A DNA stretch of 64,000 nucleotides from positions 1 to 64,000 of the forward strand of contig JAUXYJ010000005.1 of the NCBI GenBank assembly GCA_030694465.1. The letters are read 5' to 3'. Made by a program: the position numbers and the translations under genes. The notes under the pieces were generated by a model. That model searched no databases, was not told the DNA's origin, and was given only the letters and a program-made list of their open reading frames with translations. Numbering within the stretch: the stretch's first letter is position 1; each line of letters opens with the position of its first letter. Below, in pieces: positions 45,367 through 54,076 of this stretch. Source of the stretch: Deltaproteobacteria bacterium (lineage in GTDB: Bacteria; Myxococcota_A; Polyangia; Polyangiales; Ga0077539).

Positions 45367-46299
45367 ATGTGGACCGAGCAGGCATGCGGCAAAGTGATTC
45401 TGTTGGGCGAGCACGCGGTGGTCTATGACCAACCGGCGCTCGCTGCGGGGCTCTCGCGAGGCGCTGAAGCGACGTTTACTCCCAGCAAAAACGCTGACGA
45501 AGTGACGCTTGATCTTGAGGACTTGGTCATGGGCATCACGCGCTCGGGAGACACGGATCTTGCGCGTGCCTTGGGTGCAGCGCTCGACGCGCTGAGCGCG
45601 CTGGGGGCCACAGAGAAGCTCACAGGGCACGTGCGCGCGAAGCTGCTGCTTCCGCCGGGCGGGGGCGTGGGATCGAGCGCCGCGTTGGGGGTGGCCGTGG
45701 CCCGTGCGCTCGCACACGGCGCGCTGGGCCGCGCGCTGACTTCGCAAGAGGCCGTGCAGTGCGCGACGGCATGGGAGAAGGTGTTTCACGGGACCCCCTC
45801 GGGGCTCGATCACACGGCGGCGGTCTATGGTGGCGTGGGGCTCTTTACCCGCGCGGGCGGGTGGAAACCCATGCGAATTTCTTCGCCGTTGCGCGTGCTC
45901 TTTGCGGACACCGGCGAGCGCACACCGACCAAAGAGACCGTGGGAAACGTCGCCAAGCTCCGTGAGCGCAGGCCCATCGTGGTCGACGGCGCGTGTGAGA
46001 GCATCGGGATCTTGGTCCGCAACGCCGCCCTCGCGCTCGAGTCCGGGGACCTCAAGGGGCTGGGGCAACTCATGGATCTTAATCAGAATTTGCTCGCGGG
46101 CCTGATGGTCTCGACCGAGCGCACCGAGACGCTGTGTCGCGTGGCGCGCGATCACGGAGCGCTGGGCGCGAAGCTCACCGGGGGCGGCGGCGGGGGCTGC
46201 GTGATCGCGATCACCCACGAGGGCGACGAGGCGCGCGTCCTGGACGCATGGCGCGCAGAGGGAGCTCCGGTCTTTGAGGCGACCATCGCCTGCGAATAA
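45367..46299 (+). CDS. mvk: Mevalonate kinase
   Basis: GHMP-family kinase that phosphorylates mevalonate. GKVILLGEHAVVYDQPALA is the N-terminal signature, PPGGGVGSSAALGVAVARAL (96-115) the phosphate loop, HGTPSGLDHTAAVYGG the catalytic region and AKLTGGGGGGCVIAI the GHMP C-terminal motif. The 310 residues are normal. With idi and the prenyl synthase this indicates the mevalonate route. Phosphomevalonate kinase and diphosphomevalonate decarboxylase are not within the window. Confidence 0.95.
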   Translation: MWTEQACGKVILLGEHAVVYDQPALAAGLSRGAEATFTPSKNADEVTLDLEDLVMGITRSGDTDLARALGAALDALSALGATEKLTGHVRAKLLLPPGGGVGSSAALGVAVARALAHGALGRALTSQEAVQCATAWEKVFHGTPSGLDHTAAVYGGVGLFTRAGGWKPMRISSPLRVLFADTGERTPTKETVGNVAKLRERRPIVVDGACESIGILVRNAALALESGDLKGLGQLMDLNQNLLAGLMVSTERTETLCRVARDHGALGAKLTGGGGGGCVIAITHEGDEARVLDAWRAEGAPVFEATIACE

Positions 46300-46380
46300 T
46301 CAGCGAATTGCCACCAATGCTCGCGCGAGTAGACACAGAACTTGTGCAGAACTTGTGTTGTGACTTGAGCACGGACCACG

Positions 46381-46989
46381 ATGCTCTCTATGGCTTTGTC
46401 CAGAGAAGATGACGGTCGCGTCGAGGTGGTCTGTGGCTCGATGTTTAGCGGCAAGACCGAGGAGCTCATTCGGCGATTGCGCCGCGCGCTGCTCGGGCGT
46501 CTGCGGGTGCAGGCGTTTAAGCCCGCGCTCGATGACCGCTATCACGAGACCAAGATCGTGAGCCACGGCGCGCTCTCGCTTGATGCCGAGGTCGTGCACG
46601 ACGCGCGGTCCCTCTTGGAGAGCGTGCGGCCCGACACCGAAGTCGTGGGCATCGACGAGGCGCAGTTCTTTGGGATGGAGCTTGTCGAGGTCGCGCAGAC
46701 CCTCGCCGACCGCGGCGTCCGGGTGATCTTGGCGGGGCTAGACCAAGACTATCGTGGGCGGCCGTTTGAGCCGGTCCCTTCGCTCATGGCGATCGCCGAA
46801 GACGTGACCAAGTGCCACGCGGTGTGCACCTCCTGTGGGGGCTCGGCGAGCCGCTCGCAGCGCGTGATCGACACGCAGGGCGGGGCGCAGGTGCAAGTGG
46901 GCGCTGCAGACAGCTACGAGGCCCGCTGTCGTCACTGCTTCGAGCACCCTGAGTTGGCACACCCCCGCCTCGCCCGCGCCGCTGGCTGA
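46381..46989 (+). CDS. tdk: Thymidine kinase
   Basis: Type II thymidine kinase of nucleoside salvage. CGSMFSGKTEELIRRLRRAL is the P-loop, VVGIDEAQFFGMELVEVAQT the active-site Glu region and VILAGLDQDYRGRPFEPVP the lasso loop. Four Cys (CTSC and CRHC) form the zinc site. The 202 residues are normal. ATG 46381 or 46390 may be the start. Confidence 0.95.
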   Translation: MLSMALSREDDGRVEVVCGSMFSGKTEELIRRLRRALLGRLRVQAFKPALDDRYHETKIVSHGALSLDAEVVHDARSLLESVRPDTEVVGIDEAQFFGMELVEVAQTLADRGVRVILAGLDQDYRGRPFEPVPSLMAIAEDVTKCHAVCTSCGGSASRSQRVIDTQGGAQVQVGAADSYEARCRHCFEHPELAHPRLARAAG

Positions 46990-47014
46990 CCCCCTCTGAC
47001 CCCCTGGAGGGCGA

Positions 47015-49114
47015 TCAGCCGGGGACGGCGAGGCAGACGTTGCCAACGCAGGTGAGCCCGCGGCAACAGTCACCGCCTGCACCACATGTGGCGCCCTCGC
47101 CACGGCACGCGTCCGGGGGCGGAGGGACGCACACCGAGGGCTGCCCGGCGCCGGGAGACATGCACCGACCCGAGCAACATTCGCTCGCAGAAGTGCAGGT
47201 GTTTCCGTTGGTACGACAAGACTCGGCGGTCCAGTACGCCGCGGCGTTGTCGGTGCTGACGTCTTGCCCAGGGAGCCAGTACGGCACATGCGAAGGGTCG
47301 CTCGCGGCGCGAGGCATGGTGTCCACCGCGGTGACCCAGAGCTGGCGGCGTTGCGTGGTGTTTCCGTAGGGGCGTGAGGCGAAGTAGGCGAGCCAATAAT
47401 AGCGCGCGGTGCCATCGGCAGAGGCGCTCTCGAAGGGGCTAAATGTGGGCCAATAGGCACGGTTTCCGCTTGGGCCGTTGTTGGCTCGGTCAAGTCGCGT
47501 CGCGGCCCCGCCCGCGCGGTTTACCAGGTAGAGCGCACCAGGATACTCCATGGTTGCGCCACCACCGCCCCCCGACGTCGCGCGCCCAAACTCGCCATGC
47601 GCAAACGCGATCGCCCGCGAATTTGGCGTCCACGAAGGGTGAGCGTCGGAGCTTCCGCCCTCGGTCGCGCCGGCCAACGACGCGCCAGTGTGCAGCACTT
47701 GCACGGGCCCAAACTGGTCTCCGGGCATCGCGGCCATTACGCCCAGGTCTCCGGACTGGTAGGCATCCGCGCGGTTAAACGTGCTGCTTACGTTGGTGAT
47801 CATCGCGACGTGCATGCCATCGGGAGACCACTCGGGCTGTGAGACGTCGGTGTTGGGCAGACCGCTCGCGACGAGCTGTGACCCGGTCGTGGGATCGAGC
47901 AGCGCGAACCGTCGCGGGTCTGTCCACACGGCGCTCCCGGCTGGGGGCGGCGTGATCCAGTTGACGAGCATCCGGGTCGCGTCGGGGTTAAAGGTACTAA
48001 ACGAGTATCGCCTGCTTTCGGAGCGAGAAAAGCTCGGTGGGGTCTCTGCGCTCGTGAGGTCCAGCACGGCGCCGAGGAGGTCGTTTTCGACCGAGACCGC
48101 GAGGTAGCGACCGTTGCGCGAGACGCTGTGGCACGCGATGCAGTGGGTCTCGCCCGCGGCAGACCAGCGGGGCGTGAGCTCTACCGCGCGACCCGACGCC
48201 GGAGAGATCTTCATGATGCGACCGCGATCGACGTTCCAGTAGTAAATCGTCCCGGCGACTGCGCCTCGGGCGATCTGGACCTGCACGCTGCTCGCCGCGG
48301 TAAACCGTCGCGTTGCCGAGTCCAAGCGGTCCACACGGATCGTGATTGGGCTCGCGAGATCGCTGTCGAGCAGCGCTCGCCACGACGCGTCGTTGACGGC
48401 CCATCGGTGGCCGAACCCCGCCGCCCGCGCGAGCACGTAGGCAGTCACGCTCACCGATGGCTTGGACAATTGCACACGAAACACATCATTGACCACGCCA
48501 CTCGGCTGCCAATGGACCTCGGGGGCGCGCACGTTTTGAGGCATCACCGCTTGATCGAGCGGATAGCTCAGCACGGGCGCGGTCGCGGTCCCCGAGGGCA
48601 TCCCGTCGATTTCGGCGAGGAGCCCTGGGTCGATCGCGCCGTCCGTGTGCGTGTTAGAAATTCGCACGGTGAGGGTCGCCATCGCGCGCAACGGCCCGTC
48701 TACCCCGGTGACCTCAGCGCGCACAGAGACCGTGCCCGAGATCTCTGCATTTGCAGTAAAAATCCCCGCGCCATCGACGGTCCCGATGCGCGTGGAGTCC
48801 AGCGTCCAGGTCGCGCCCGTCACCCGGGACATCGTGCTCCCGTCGCGGCGAGTCCCCTGCACGACGTAGCTCACCGTACGTGGCCGCGCGTTGCCCACCA
48901 CGAGCTCGGACATCCCCGGGACGAGCTCGATGCGCACGAGATCCAGCGAGCCCATCGCGGCGTCCCCTGAGGACTGGCCATCGCTCGGGCTCATCGCGCC
49001 ATCAGTCCGCGCGCTGTCTTGTCCAGCATCCCTGCGCGTGCTGCCTGGGTCTTCGCCGCACGCGAACGCAGAGGCCGCCAAGAGATACACCGACTGTCGA
49101 AACACTGCGTTCAT
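47015..49114 (-). CDS. Large lipoprotein with TolB-like propeller, heme-type motif and Cys-rich tail
   Basis: A lipoprotein signal (MNAVFRQSVYLLAASAFAC) precedes an acidic linker. Residues about 60-160 resemble a Big-2-type Ig-like domain. From about 200 to 600 there are TolB/PD40-type propeller segments (YLAVSVENDLLGAVLDLTSA). A CxxCH motif, CIACH at about residue 325, could bind one c-type heme. The tail contains a disulfide-rich knot (CTSASECCSGRC and CGAGGDCCRGLTC), a pattern common in myxobacterial secreted proteins. It has 699 residues. It probably acts at the cell surface; whether heme is bound is untested. Confidence 0.75.
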   Translation of the reverse strand: MNAVFRQSVYLLAASAFACGEDPGSTRRDAGQDSARTDGAMSPSDGQSSGDAAMGSLDLVRIELVPGMSELVVGNARPRTVSYVVQGTRRDGSTMSRVTGATWTLDSTRIGTVDGAGIFTANAEISGTVSVRAEVTGVDGPLRAMATLTVRISNTHTDGAIDPGLLAEIDGMPSGTATAPVLSYPLDQAVMPQNVRAPEVHWQPSGVVNDVFRVQLSKPSVSVTAYVLARAAGFGHRWAVNDASWRALLDSDLASPITIRVDRLDSATRRFTAASSVQVQIARGAVAGTIYYWNVDRGRIMKISPASGRAVELTPRWSAAGETHCIACHSVSRNGRYLAVSVENDLLGAVLDLTSAETPPSFSRSESRRYSFSTFNPDATRMLVNWITPPPAGSAVWTDPRRFALLDPTTGSQLVASGLPNTDVSQPEWSPDGMHVAMITNVSSTFNRADAYQSGDLGVMAAMPGDQFGPVQVLHTGASLAGATEGGSSDAHPSWTPNSRAIAFAHGEFGRATSGGGGGATMEYPGALYLVNRAGGAATRLDRANNGPSGNRAYWPTFSPFESASADGTARYYWLAYFASRPYGNTTQRRQLWVTAVDTMPRAASDPSHVPYWLPGQDVSTDNAAAYWTAESCRTNGNTCTSASECCSGRCMSPGAGQPSVCVPPPPDACRGEGATCGAGGDCCRGLTCVGNVCLAVPG

Positions 49115-49277
49115 CCGGTCAAGGTATCGGAGGTTGAGTGCGTCCGGGAAGCGTTCGAATTAATTAACGATTTCACCTGTTTCTGGCTCTGGGCGTCGGT
49201 CCATTCGCTCGCGCACTGAGAGCAAATGCACGCGCGCTGTGAAGTGCGATATGGTCAGCGTTCTTGTGCAGCAGTCC

Positions 49278-50462
49278 ATGCGATATTTTGTGACGGCCGC
49301 GAAGGGAACCGAAGGCGTTTTGCGCGATGAACTCCGCGAAATCGGCGTTCGGGTTCTTCGCGCAGACCGCGGCGGGGTTCACTTTGACGGCCCCCCGGTG
49401 ACCGCGTGGCGGGTGTGCCTTGAGAGCCGCATCGGCGTGCGCGTTTACGAGGTCCTCTGCGAGGGCGAAGTGCGCGACGGCAACGAGCTCTACACCCTCG
49501 CGCGAGACCTCCCGTGGGAGCGCTGGCTCTCGCCCAGACACACCCTCGCCGTGGGAGCGAGCGCACGCGACGGGTTCACTTCGCACACACAGTTTCTCTC
49601 GCAGCGATGCAAAGACGCCGTCGTCGATCGCATCCGTGATCGCGCGGGGTCTCGCCCCTCGGTAGACCTTCGAGATCCCGATCTGCGGCTGTTTTTGCAC
49701 CTCCAACGCAATCACGCGACGCTCTATCGAGACCTCTCGGGCGACTCGCTCCATCGCCGTGGCTACCGCACCCACAGCACCGAGGCTCCGCTCAAAGAGA
49801 CCCTCGCCGCGGCGCTCTTACGCTTGTCGGGCTGGGACCGGCGCGTGGCGCTGACAGACCCCATGTGCGGCTCGGGGACCATCGCCCTTGAGGCAGACCA
49901 GTGGGCGCGTGACATGGCCCCTGGGCTCGATCGCGGGTTTGGCTTTGAGAGACATCTGGACCACGGCGACGTCGCCGCCCACACGCTGGGCGAGCTGCGC
50001 CGTGAGCTCCGTGGGCGCGTCCGTGACGAAGGCCCCGTGATTTTTGCCTCGGACATTGACCCACGCGCGCTCGCAGCGGCCCACGAGAACGCACGCAACG
50101 CGCGCTCGATGGTGCGCTTTGAAGAGGCCGACGTGCGGCTCATGACCCCGCGCGCTTTCGACGGCGCGGTGGTCACCAACCCTCCCTACGGCGAGCGACT
50201 TGACGGAGGGCTCGCGTTTTATCGCGTCATGGCCCGCAGGCTCGCGGCGATGGCAGGTCACACGCTCACCGTGTTAGCGGGGAGCCCTGAGATTGAGCAG
50301 GCCCTCGAAGGCGAGCAAGCGCTGCGCTCGGTCGCGCGTCCGCACCAGGTATTTAACGGACCGATCGAGTGTCGTGTGCTGCGCTACCGCGTGCCCAACC
50401 GCTTGCATGGCGATGACCCCGTAGTGCCCACGGACGACCACTCAGACGAGCGAGCGCGATGA
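49278..50462 (+). CDS. rlmL: 23S rRNA (guanine-N2)-methyltransferase, RlmL-like
   Basis: A THUMP-domain RNA methyltransferase. The N-terminal region MRYFVTAAKGTEGVLRDEL leads into the THUMP domain. The Rossmann fold has DPMCGSGTIALEADQWARDM (motif I) and VVTNPPYGERL (motif IV). The C-terminus GPIECRVLRYRVP fits. The chosen start is ATG 49278; starts at 49251 or 49239 would add residues. RlmL makes m2G2445. The window lacks the RlmK domain, so this is the short form. The gene overlaps the next by ATGA. Confidence 0.9.
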   Translation: MRYFVTAAKGTEGVLRDELREIGVRVLRADRGGVHFDGPPVTAWRVCLESRIGVRVYEVLCEGEVRDGNELYTLARDLPWERWLSPRHTLAVGASARDGFTSHTQFLSQRCKDAVVDRIRDRAGSRPSVDLRDPDLRLFLHLQRNHATLYRDLSGDSLHRRGYRTHSTEAPLKETLAAALLRLSGWDRRVALTDPMCGSGTIALEADQWARDMAPGLDRGFGFERHLDHGDVAAHTLGELRRELRGRVRDEGPVIFASDIDPRALAAAHENARNARSMVRFEEADVRLMTPRAFDGAVVTNPPYGERLDGGLAFYRVMARRLAAMAGHTLTVLAGSPEIEQALEGEQALRSVARPHQVFNGPIECRVLRYRVPNRLHGDDPVVPTDDHSDERAR

Positions 50463-50962
50463 GCGAGCGCCCCTACTCGGCGCTGTGGCTTGCGTTCGGG
50501 CTGTCGGTGACCGCGGTGGGTTGCGAGGCGACCGAGGCGACGGCCCAGCGTGGCCGGGCCGCAGAGCATCCCTGGCGCGCATGGCGGGGTTGGCCCACAC
50601 GGCCTGCGCATGATCGCGAAGCACAGTGCCCTCCTGTGGCCACCGTGAGCGAGATGCCCTTGCCGCAAGAGGGTGCGCGCTTGATTCGCGCGCAGGCCCG
50701 GTGGTTTAGGCGCTGTTACGACTGGTCTGCGGTCACGCGGGCGCAGCTCGTGGGGACGCTGCGGGTTCGGTTTACGGTGCGGTGCGATGGCACGGTCGCG
50801 TCGCGGGTGCGCATGGAGGGTCTGGACGAAGCCCCGGAGCTGCGCGCGTGTGTCAAAGACCTCTTGCGCACGCTGCGATTTGAGCCGCCCCATGGAGGCG
50901 CCGTGGACTACCAGTACCCATTTACGTTCTTGCCCGAGCGCCGCCGCACAGAGCTCGAGTGA
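50459..50962 (+). CDS. Lipoprotein with TonB/AgmX-like C-terminal domain (167 aa)
   Basis: The ATG overlaps the rlmL stop as ATGA. A signal (SALWLAFGLSVTAVGC) with VGC lipobox leads to a Pro/Ala-rich segment. The C-terminal part (QARWFRRCYDWSAVTRAQLV, TLRVRFTVRCDGTVASRVRM, LRACVKDLLRTLRFEPP) matches the pattern G.v.v.f.i..dG.v........s.L..C....l....f.P. This is the AgmX/TonB-like domain common in myxobacterial envelope proteins. The partner is unknown. Confidence 0.75.
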   Translation: MSERPYSALWLAFGLSVTAVGCEATEATAQRGRAAEHPWRAWRGWPTRPAHDREAQCPPVATVSEMPLPQEGARLIRAQARWFRRCYDWSAVTRAQLVGTLRVRFTVRCDGTVASRVRMEGLDEAPELRACVKDLLRTLRFEPPHGGAVDYQYPFTFLPERRRTELE

Positions 50963-50968
50963 ACTCAC

Positions 50969-50984
50969 CCGGCGACGTCGCCGG
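50969..50984. terminator. Palindrome between convergent genes
   Basis: CCGGCGACGTCGCCGG is a perfect 16-base palindrome in the 27-base gap between the lipoprotein gene and the sugar-dehydrogenase gene. The stem CCGGCG/CGCCGG with an ACGT loop could terminate both transcripts. No U-run follows, so the assignment is tentative. Confidence 0.4.
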
Positions 50985-50989
50985 ATCGC

Positions 50990-53308
50990 TCAGGGGCAGG
51001 CCATCAGGCTCTCGATGTACGCGTCAAGCAGGGCGGTACCCTGGGTGTCTACAACGCGTGTGGCGAGGGGCGGCATGCGGCTGGCGTCGAGTCGGTGCAT
51101 TCGCAGCGAAATCAGCGAGCGCATGGCGTCCCCTGCGCGCAGCACTTGTGCACCGGCCACACCGAGATCGCCCTGTGTGGGCATGACGTTGCAGGTGTTG
51201 GTCATGCCCGCCGCGGTCGCAAAGCGCAGGTCCATGTTGCCTCGGCCTGTGCCACCGGGCTGGTGACAGCTCGCGCAATTGGCGTGCAAATACGCTCGCG
51301 CACGAGAACCCAAGGGCGCAGCTCCGGTGTAGCTCGGGAGGGCCGGGAGCATCGCGGGCGGCATAGGCAAGGGCGACGCAAACAGCCCGATGTGTTCGAG
51401 CGTAGCGAGCTGGTTGGCGCGGCGACCGGTGCTGTACACCTGCTCGCCGTTGAGCTGCGCGAGCTCTAAGCCCAGCGAAAACCCTGCTGCCGCGGTGTGA
51501 CACTGCATACAATCCCCGCGCGACGGAAACGACCACGTCGTCGTCCCGTACGTGCGCGTGTCGCTTGAGGGCAAGAGGTCTGCGTCGGTGCCCGCGGCGT
51601 TGTACGCGTAGGTGTATCCCGCCCACACGCCGTCGGTGTGGCGCACAAACAAGCGCGTCTCGACGGGGCGCCCCGCGAGCACGAAGGTCTTGATCAGCAC
51701 GCTGCCATTGGGAAAATCAAAGTCTCCGTCCGCGCCCACAGTGATCGTCGTGCCCTCGGGGATCGCGAAATAGCGCTCTTTTTCTGCGCCATCGGACCAC
51801 AGCGCCGCGTTGACTTGGTACGGGATCACGCCCTCGGCGGGCTGCCGCACGTTGCCCGCCGCAAAGCACCCGGTGGCGCTCAGCGTGCGCGGGACCCTGT
51901 CGGGCACAGGCGTCCCCATGGGGCCCAGCCGATGCAGCCGCCCATCGGTGTATCCCAGCAGGTACACCTCGCCCTGCTGATCTTGTGCAAACGAAGAGAG
52001 CCCCGCGACGGCGGCCCCTGGCAAGAGCAGCTCGGCGCTCGCGCGACCCATCGCGTCGTAGCGCACGGCCCACACGTTGCGTGAGACATAGTCGCCGTAG
52101 ACATAGCGCCCCACGAGCGCGGGGATGGCAGCACCGCGATAGACAAATCCCCCGGTAATACTCACGCCATCACTGCGTGGATAGGTCACCACCGGGAGCG
52201 CAAGGCCGGCCATGTTGCACCCGCTCGCGGGGTTAAAACAGCGGGTGCCTTCCATGGTGCGCCAGCCGTAGTTTCCACCGCGGCGGATCAGGTCGACTTC
52301 TTCGAGCGCGCCCTGGCCTACGTCACCGGCCCAGAGGTCTCCGGTGGCCGTGTCAAAGCTGAATTTCCAGGGATTACGCAGCCCAATCGCCCAGATTTCG
52401 GGGCGATACCCTGCGCGTCCCACAAAGGGATTGCTCGGCGGGACCACGTACGTTTGGCCCATCGGTGGCGCGCTGGTCACGTCGATGCGCAGCATTTTTC
52501 CGAGCAACGCGTTGGTGTTCTGCGACAGGCCCATAGGGTCTCCCCCTGAGCCGCCGTCCCCAAGGCCGATGTACAACATCCCATCGGGCCCAAACGCCAG
52601 CGTGCCACCGTTGTGGTTGTCGTAGGGCTGCGCGACCGTGAACACGACCTGCTCGCTCGACCCATCCAACGTCATCCCTGCGTCACGCGAGACAAACCGC
52701 GAGACCACCGTCTCAAGCCTCCCGCCCATCGTGCGCGTGTACTCGAGATAGACCTGATTATTGCGTGCAAAATCAGGGTGAAACGCGATCCCCAAGAGCC
52801 CCGCCTCGCTCGCCGTCGCGCTCACCCGCGCAGTGATGTCCAAGACCATGCTCGCGCTTGTGACCGTCGGGTTGTTGGCCATGCGCCGCACACGACCGAT
52901 TTTCTCAAGCAAATACCAAGCAGAGTTGTCTCCTGGGCGCTGCACCGCGGCCACGACGTTGCTCATGGTGGGCTGGTTGGGATAAGCGCGCGCGAGGGTC
53001 ACTCCGGCGTTTCCGCTGGGCCGATCAAACACACGACAGGTCGCATTGCGCGGGCGAATATCCAAGCCAAATGCAGAGGGCAGCCCCACGTCCGCGGCGT
53101 CCGTTGCGGCCATCGCGTCCGTGGTCCCCGTGTCTGTCGGCACCGCGGGCACATCGTCGGTGGGCGCAGTGATGTCCGGCGACGTCGCCGTGTCGTCACG
53201 CGGGCCATCTGCGAGCACAACGCGGTCGATGGAGGCGTCTTGTGCAGGCGAGGGGCCAGTGCACGCGGCTGCAAGCGCCATCCCTACACACCACAGGTGG
53301 GTCTTCAT
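50990..53308 (-). CDS. Sugar dehydrogenase (GSDH-type propeller) fused to a diheme cytochrome-like module
   Basis: A lipobox LAAAC (Cys16) begins a 772-residue exported protein. Residues about 85-480 carry GSDH blades (LGIAFHPDFARNNQVYLEYT, AFGPDGMLYIGLGDGGSGGD, IGLRNPWKFSFD, GDVGQGALEEVDLIRRGGNY), the fold of PQQ-dependent glucose/sorbosone dehydrogenases. The C-terminal part has CMQCH (Cys600) and CASCH (Cys678), the two c-type heme motifs, with HCS-like surroundings. The fusion would pass electrons from a sugar to c-type heme in one chain. PQQ synthesis genes are not in the window. Confidence 0.85.
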   Translation of the reverse strand: MKTHLWCVGMALAAACTGPSPAQDASIDRVVLADGPRDDTATSPDITAPTDDVPAVPTDTGTTDAMAATDAADVGLPSAFGLDIRPRNATCRVFDRPSGNAGVTLARAYPNQPTMSNVVAAVQRPGDNSAWYLLEKIGRVRRMANNPTVTSASMVLDITARVSATASEAGLLGIAFHPDFARNNQVYLEYTRTMGGRLETVVSRFVSRDAGMTLDGSSEQVVFTVAQPYDNHNGGTLAFGPDGMLYIGLGDGGSGGDPMGLSQNTNALLGKMLRIDVTSAPPMGQTYVVPPSNPFVGRAGYRPEIWAIGLRNPWKFSFDTATGDLWAGDVGQGALEEVDLIRRGGNYGWRTMEGTRCFNPASGCNMAGLALPVVTYPRSDGVSITGGFVYRGAAIPALVGRYVYGDYVSRNVWAVRYDAMGRASAELLLPGAAVAGLSSFAQDQQGEVYLLGYTDGRLHRLGPMGTPVPDRVPRTLSATGCFAAGNVRQPAEGVIPYQVNAALWSDGAEKERYFAIPEGTTITVGADGDFDFPNGSVLIKTFVLAGRPVETRLFVRHTDGVWAGYTYAYNAAGTDADLLPSSDTRTYGTTTWSFPSRGDCMQCHTAAAGFSLGLELAQLNGEQVYSTGRRANQLATLEHIGLFASPLPMPPAMLPALPSYTGAAPLGSRARAYLHANCASCHQPGGTGRGNMDLRFATAAGMTNTCNVMPTQGDLGVAGAQVLRAGDAMRSLISLRMHRLDASRMPPLATRVVDTQGTALLDAYIESLMACP

Positions 53309-53347
53309 CGCGCGAGTCTATCGCACTGGGCGCGCGTGACCAATCGC

Positions 53348-53986
53348 TCAGAAATCGCCGAAGAGATCCTGGATTCGCGTCTCGAGCGCCACGGCAATTT
53401 TGTACAGCGAGGAGATGCTCGCGCTCGATTCGGCGCGCTCGATTTGGGACAAGAGCGAGACCGAGAGCCCTGTGCGTTTGGCCATTTGCTTGAGCGTGAG
53501 CTCACGCTCTTTGCGAAGATTGCGGATGGTCTCGCCGATGACCCGGTGCAATTGCTCTTCGGGCGCGCGCGTGAGGCCCTTTTTCTTCATCGCGCGAGCG
53601 ACGACGGCGCGGAGGTCTTCGACGGTAAACGGCTTCTGGAGATAGTCCAGCGCGTCGAGCTGCATGGACTGCACTGCGGTGTCGAGCGAGGGGTAACCCG
53701 TGATCACGATCACGCCGAGGTCTGAGTCAAGACCACGGATCGCGCGCAGGGTCTCGAGCCCGTCTTGCCGAGGCATCATCAGGTCCAACAGACAGAGGTG
53801 AAACTCGCCCACACGCACGGCTTCGACGGCCTTGGTAGAATCCCTGAGCGATTGCACCTCAAAGCCGTCTTTACGCAACACCGTCTCGAGCAGATCACAG
53901 ATCCCCGCGTCGTCATCGACGACCAAGATCCTCACGCTCTGCACTGGGCCTCCCAGGGCCGTGGCCTCTTCGCTTGTGTTGGACAC
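53348..53986 (-). CDS. Response regulator with receiver domain and XRE-type DNA-binding domain
   Basis: The start is GTG 53986 with GGAGG five bases upstream. The frame is open to 55543, but that part lies opposite two genes. The receiver domain (about 15-130) has the acidic pair DDD, phosphoacceptor Asp68 in CLLDLMMP, Thr in ITGYPS and Lys118 in LQKPF. Residues 150-212 form a Cro/C1-type helix-turn-helix (IGETIRNLRKERELTLKQMA, KRTGLSVSLLSQIERAESSA). This combination is less common than OmpR- or NarL-type regulators. No sensor kinase is adjacent. It is divergent from the Hsp33 gene. Confidence 0.92.
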   Translation of the reverse strand: MSNTSEEATALGGPVQSVRILVVDDDAGICDLLETVLRKDGFEVQSLRDSTKAVEAVRVGEFHLCLLDLMMPRQDGLETLRAIRGLDSDLGVIVITGYPSLDTAVQSMQLDALDYLQKPFTVEDLRAVVARAMKKKGLTRAPEEQLHRVIGETIRNLRKERELTLKQMAKRTGLSVSLLSQIERAESSASISSLYKIAVALETRIQDLFGDF

Positions 53987-54076
53987 CCGAGCCTCCTCTG
54001 AAGCCACAGCGTACACCCTTAGGCCAGCGATGCATGTCCGTGATTTTATCGAAGTGCTGTGCGATCTTCCCGCGTG

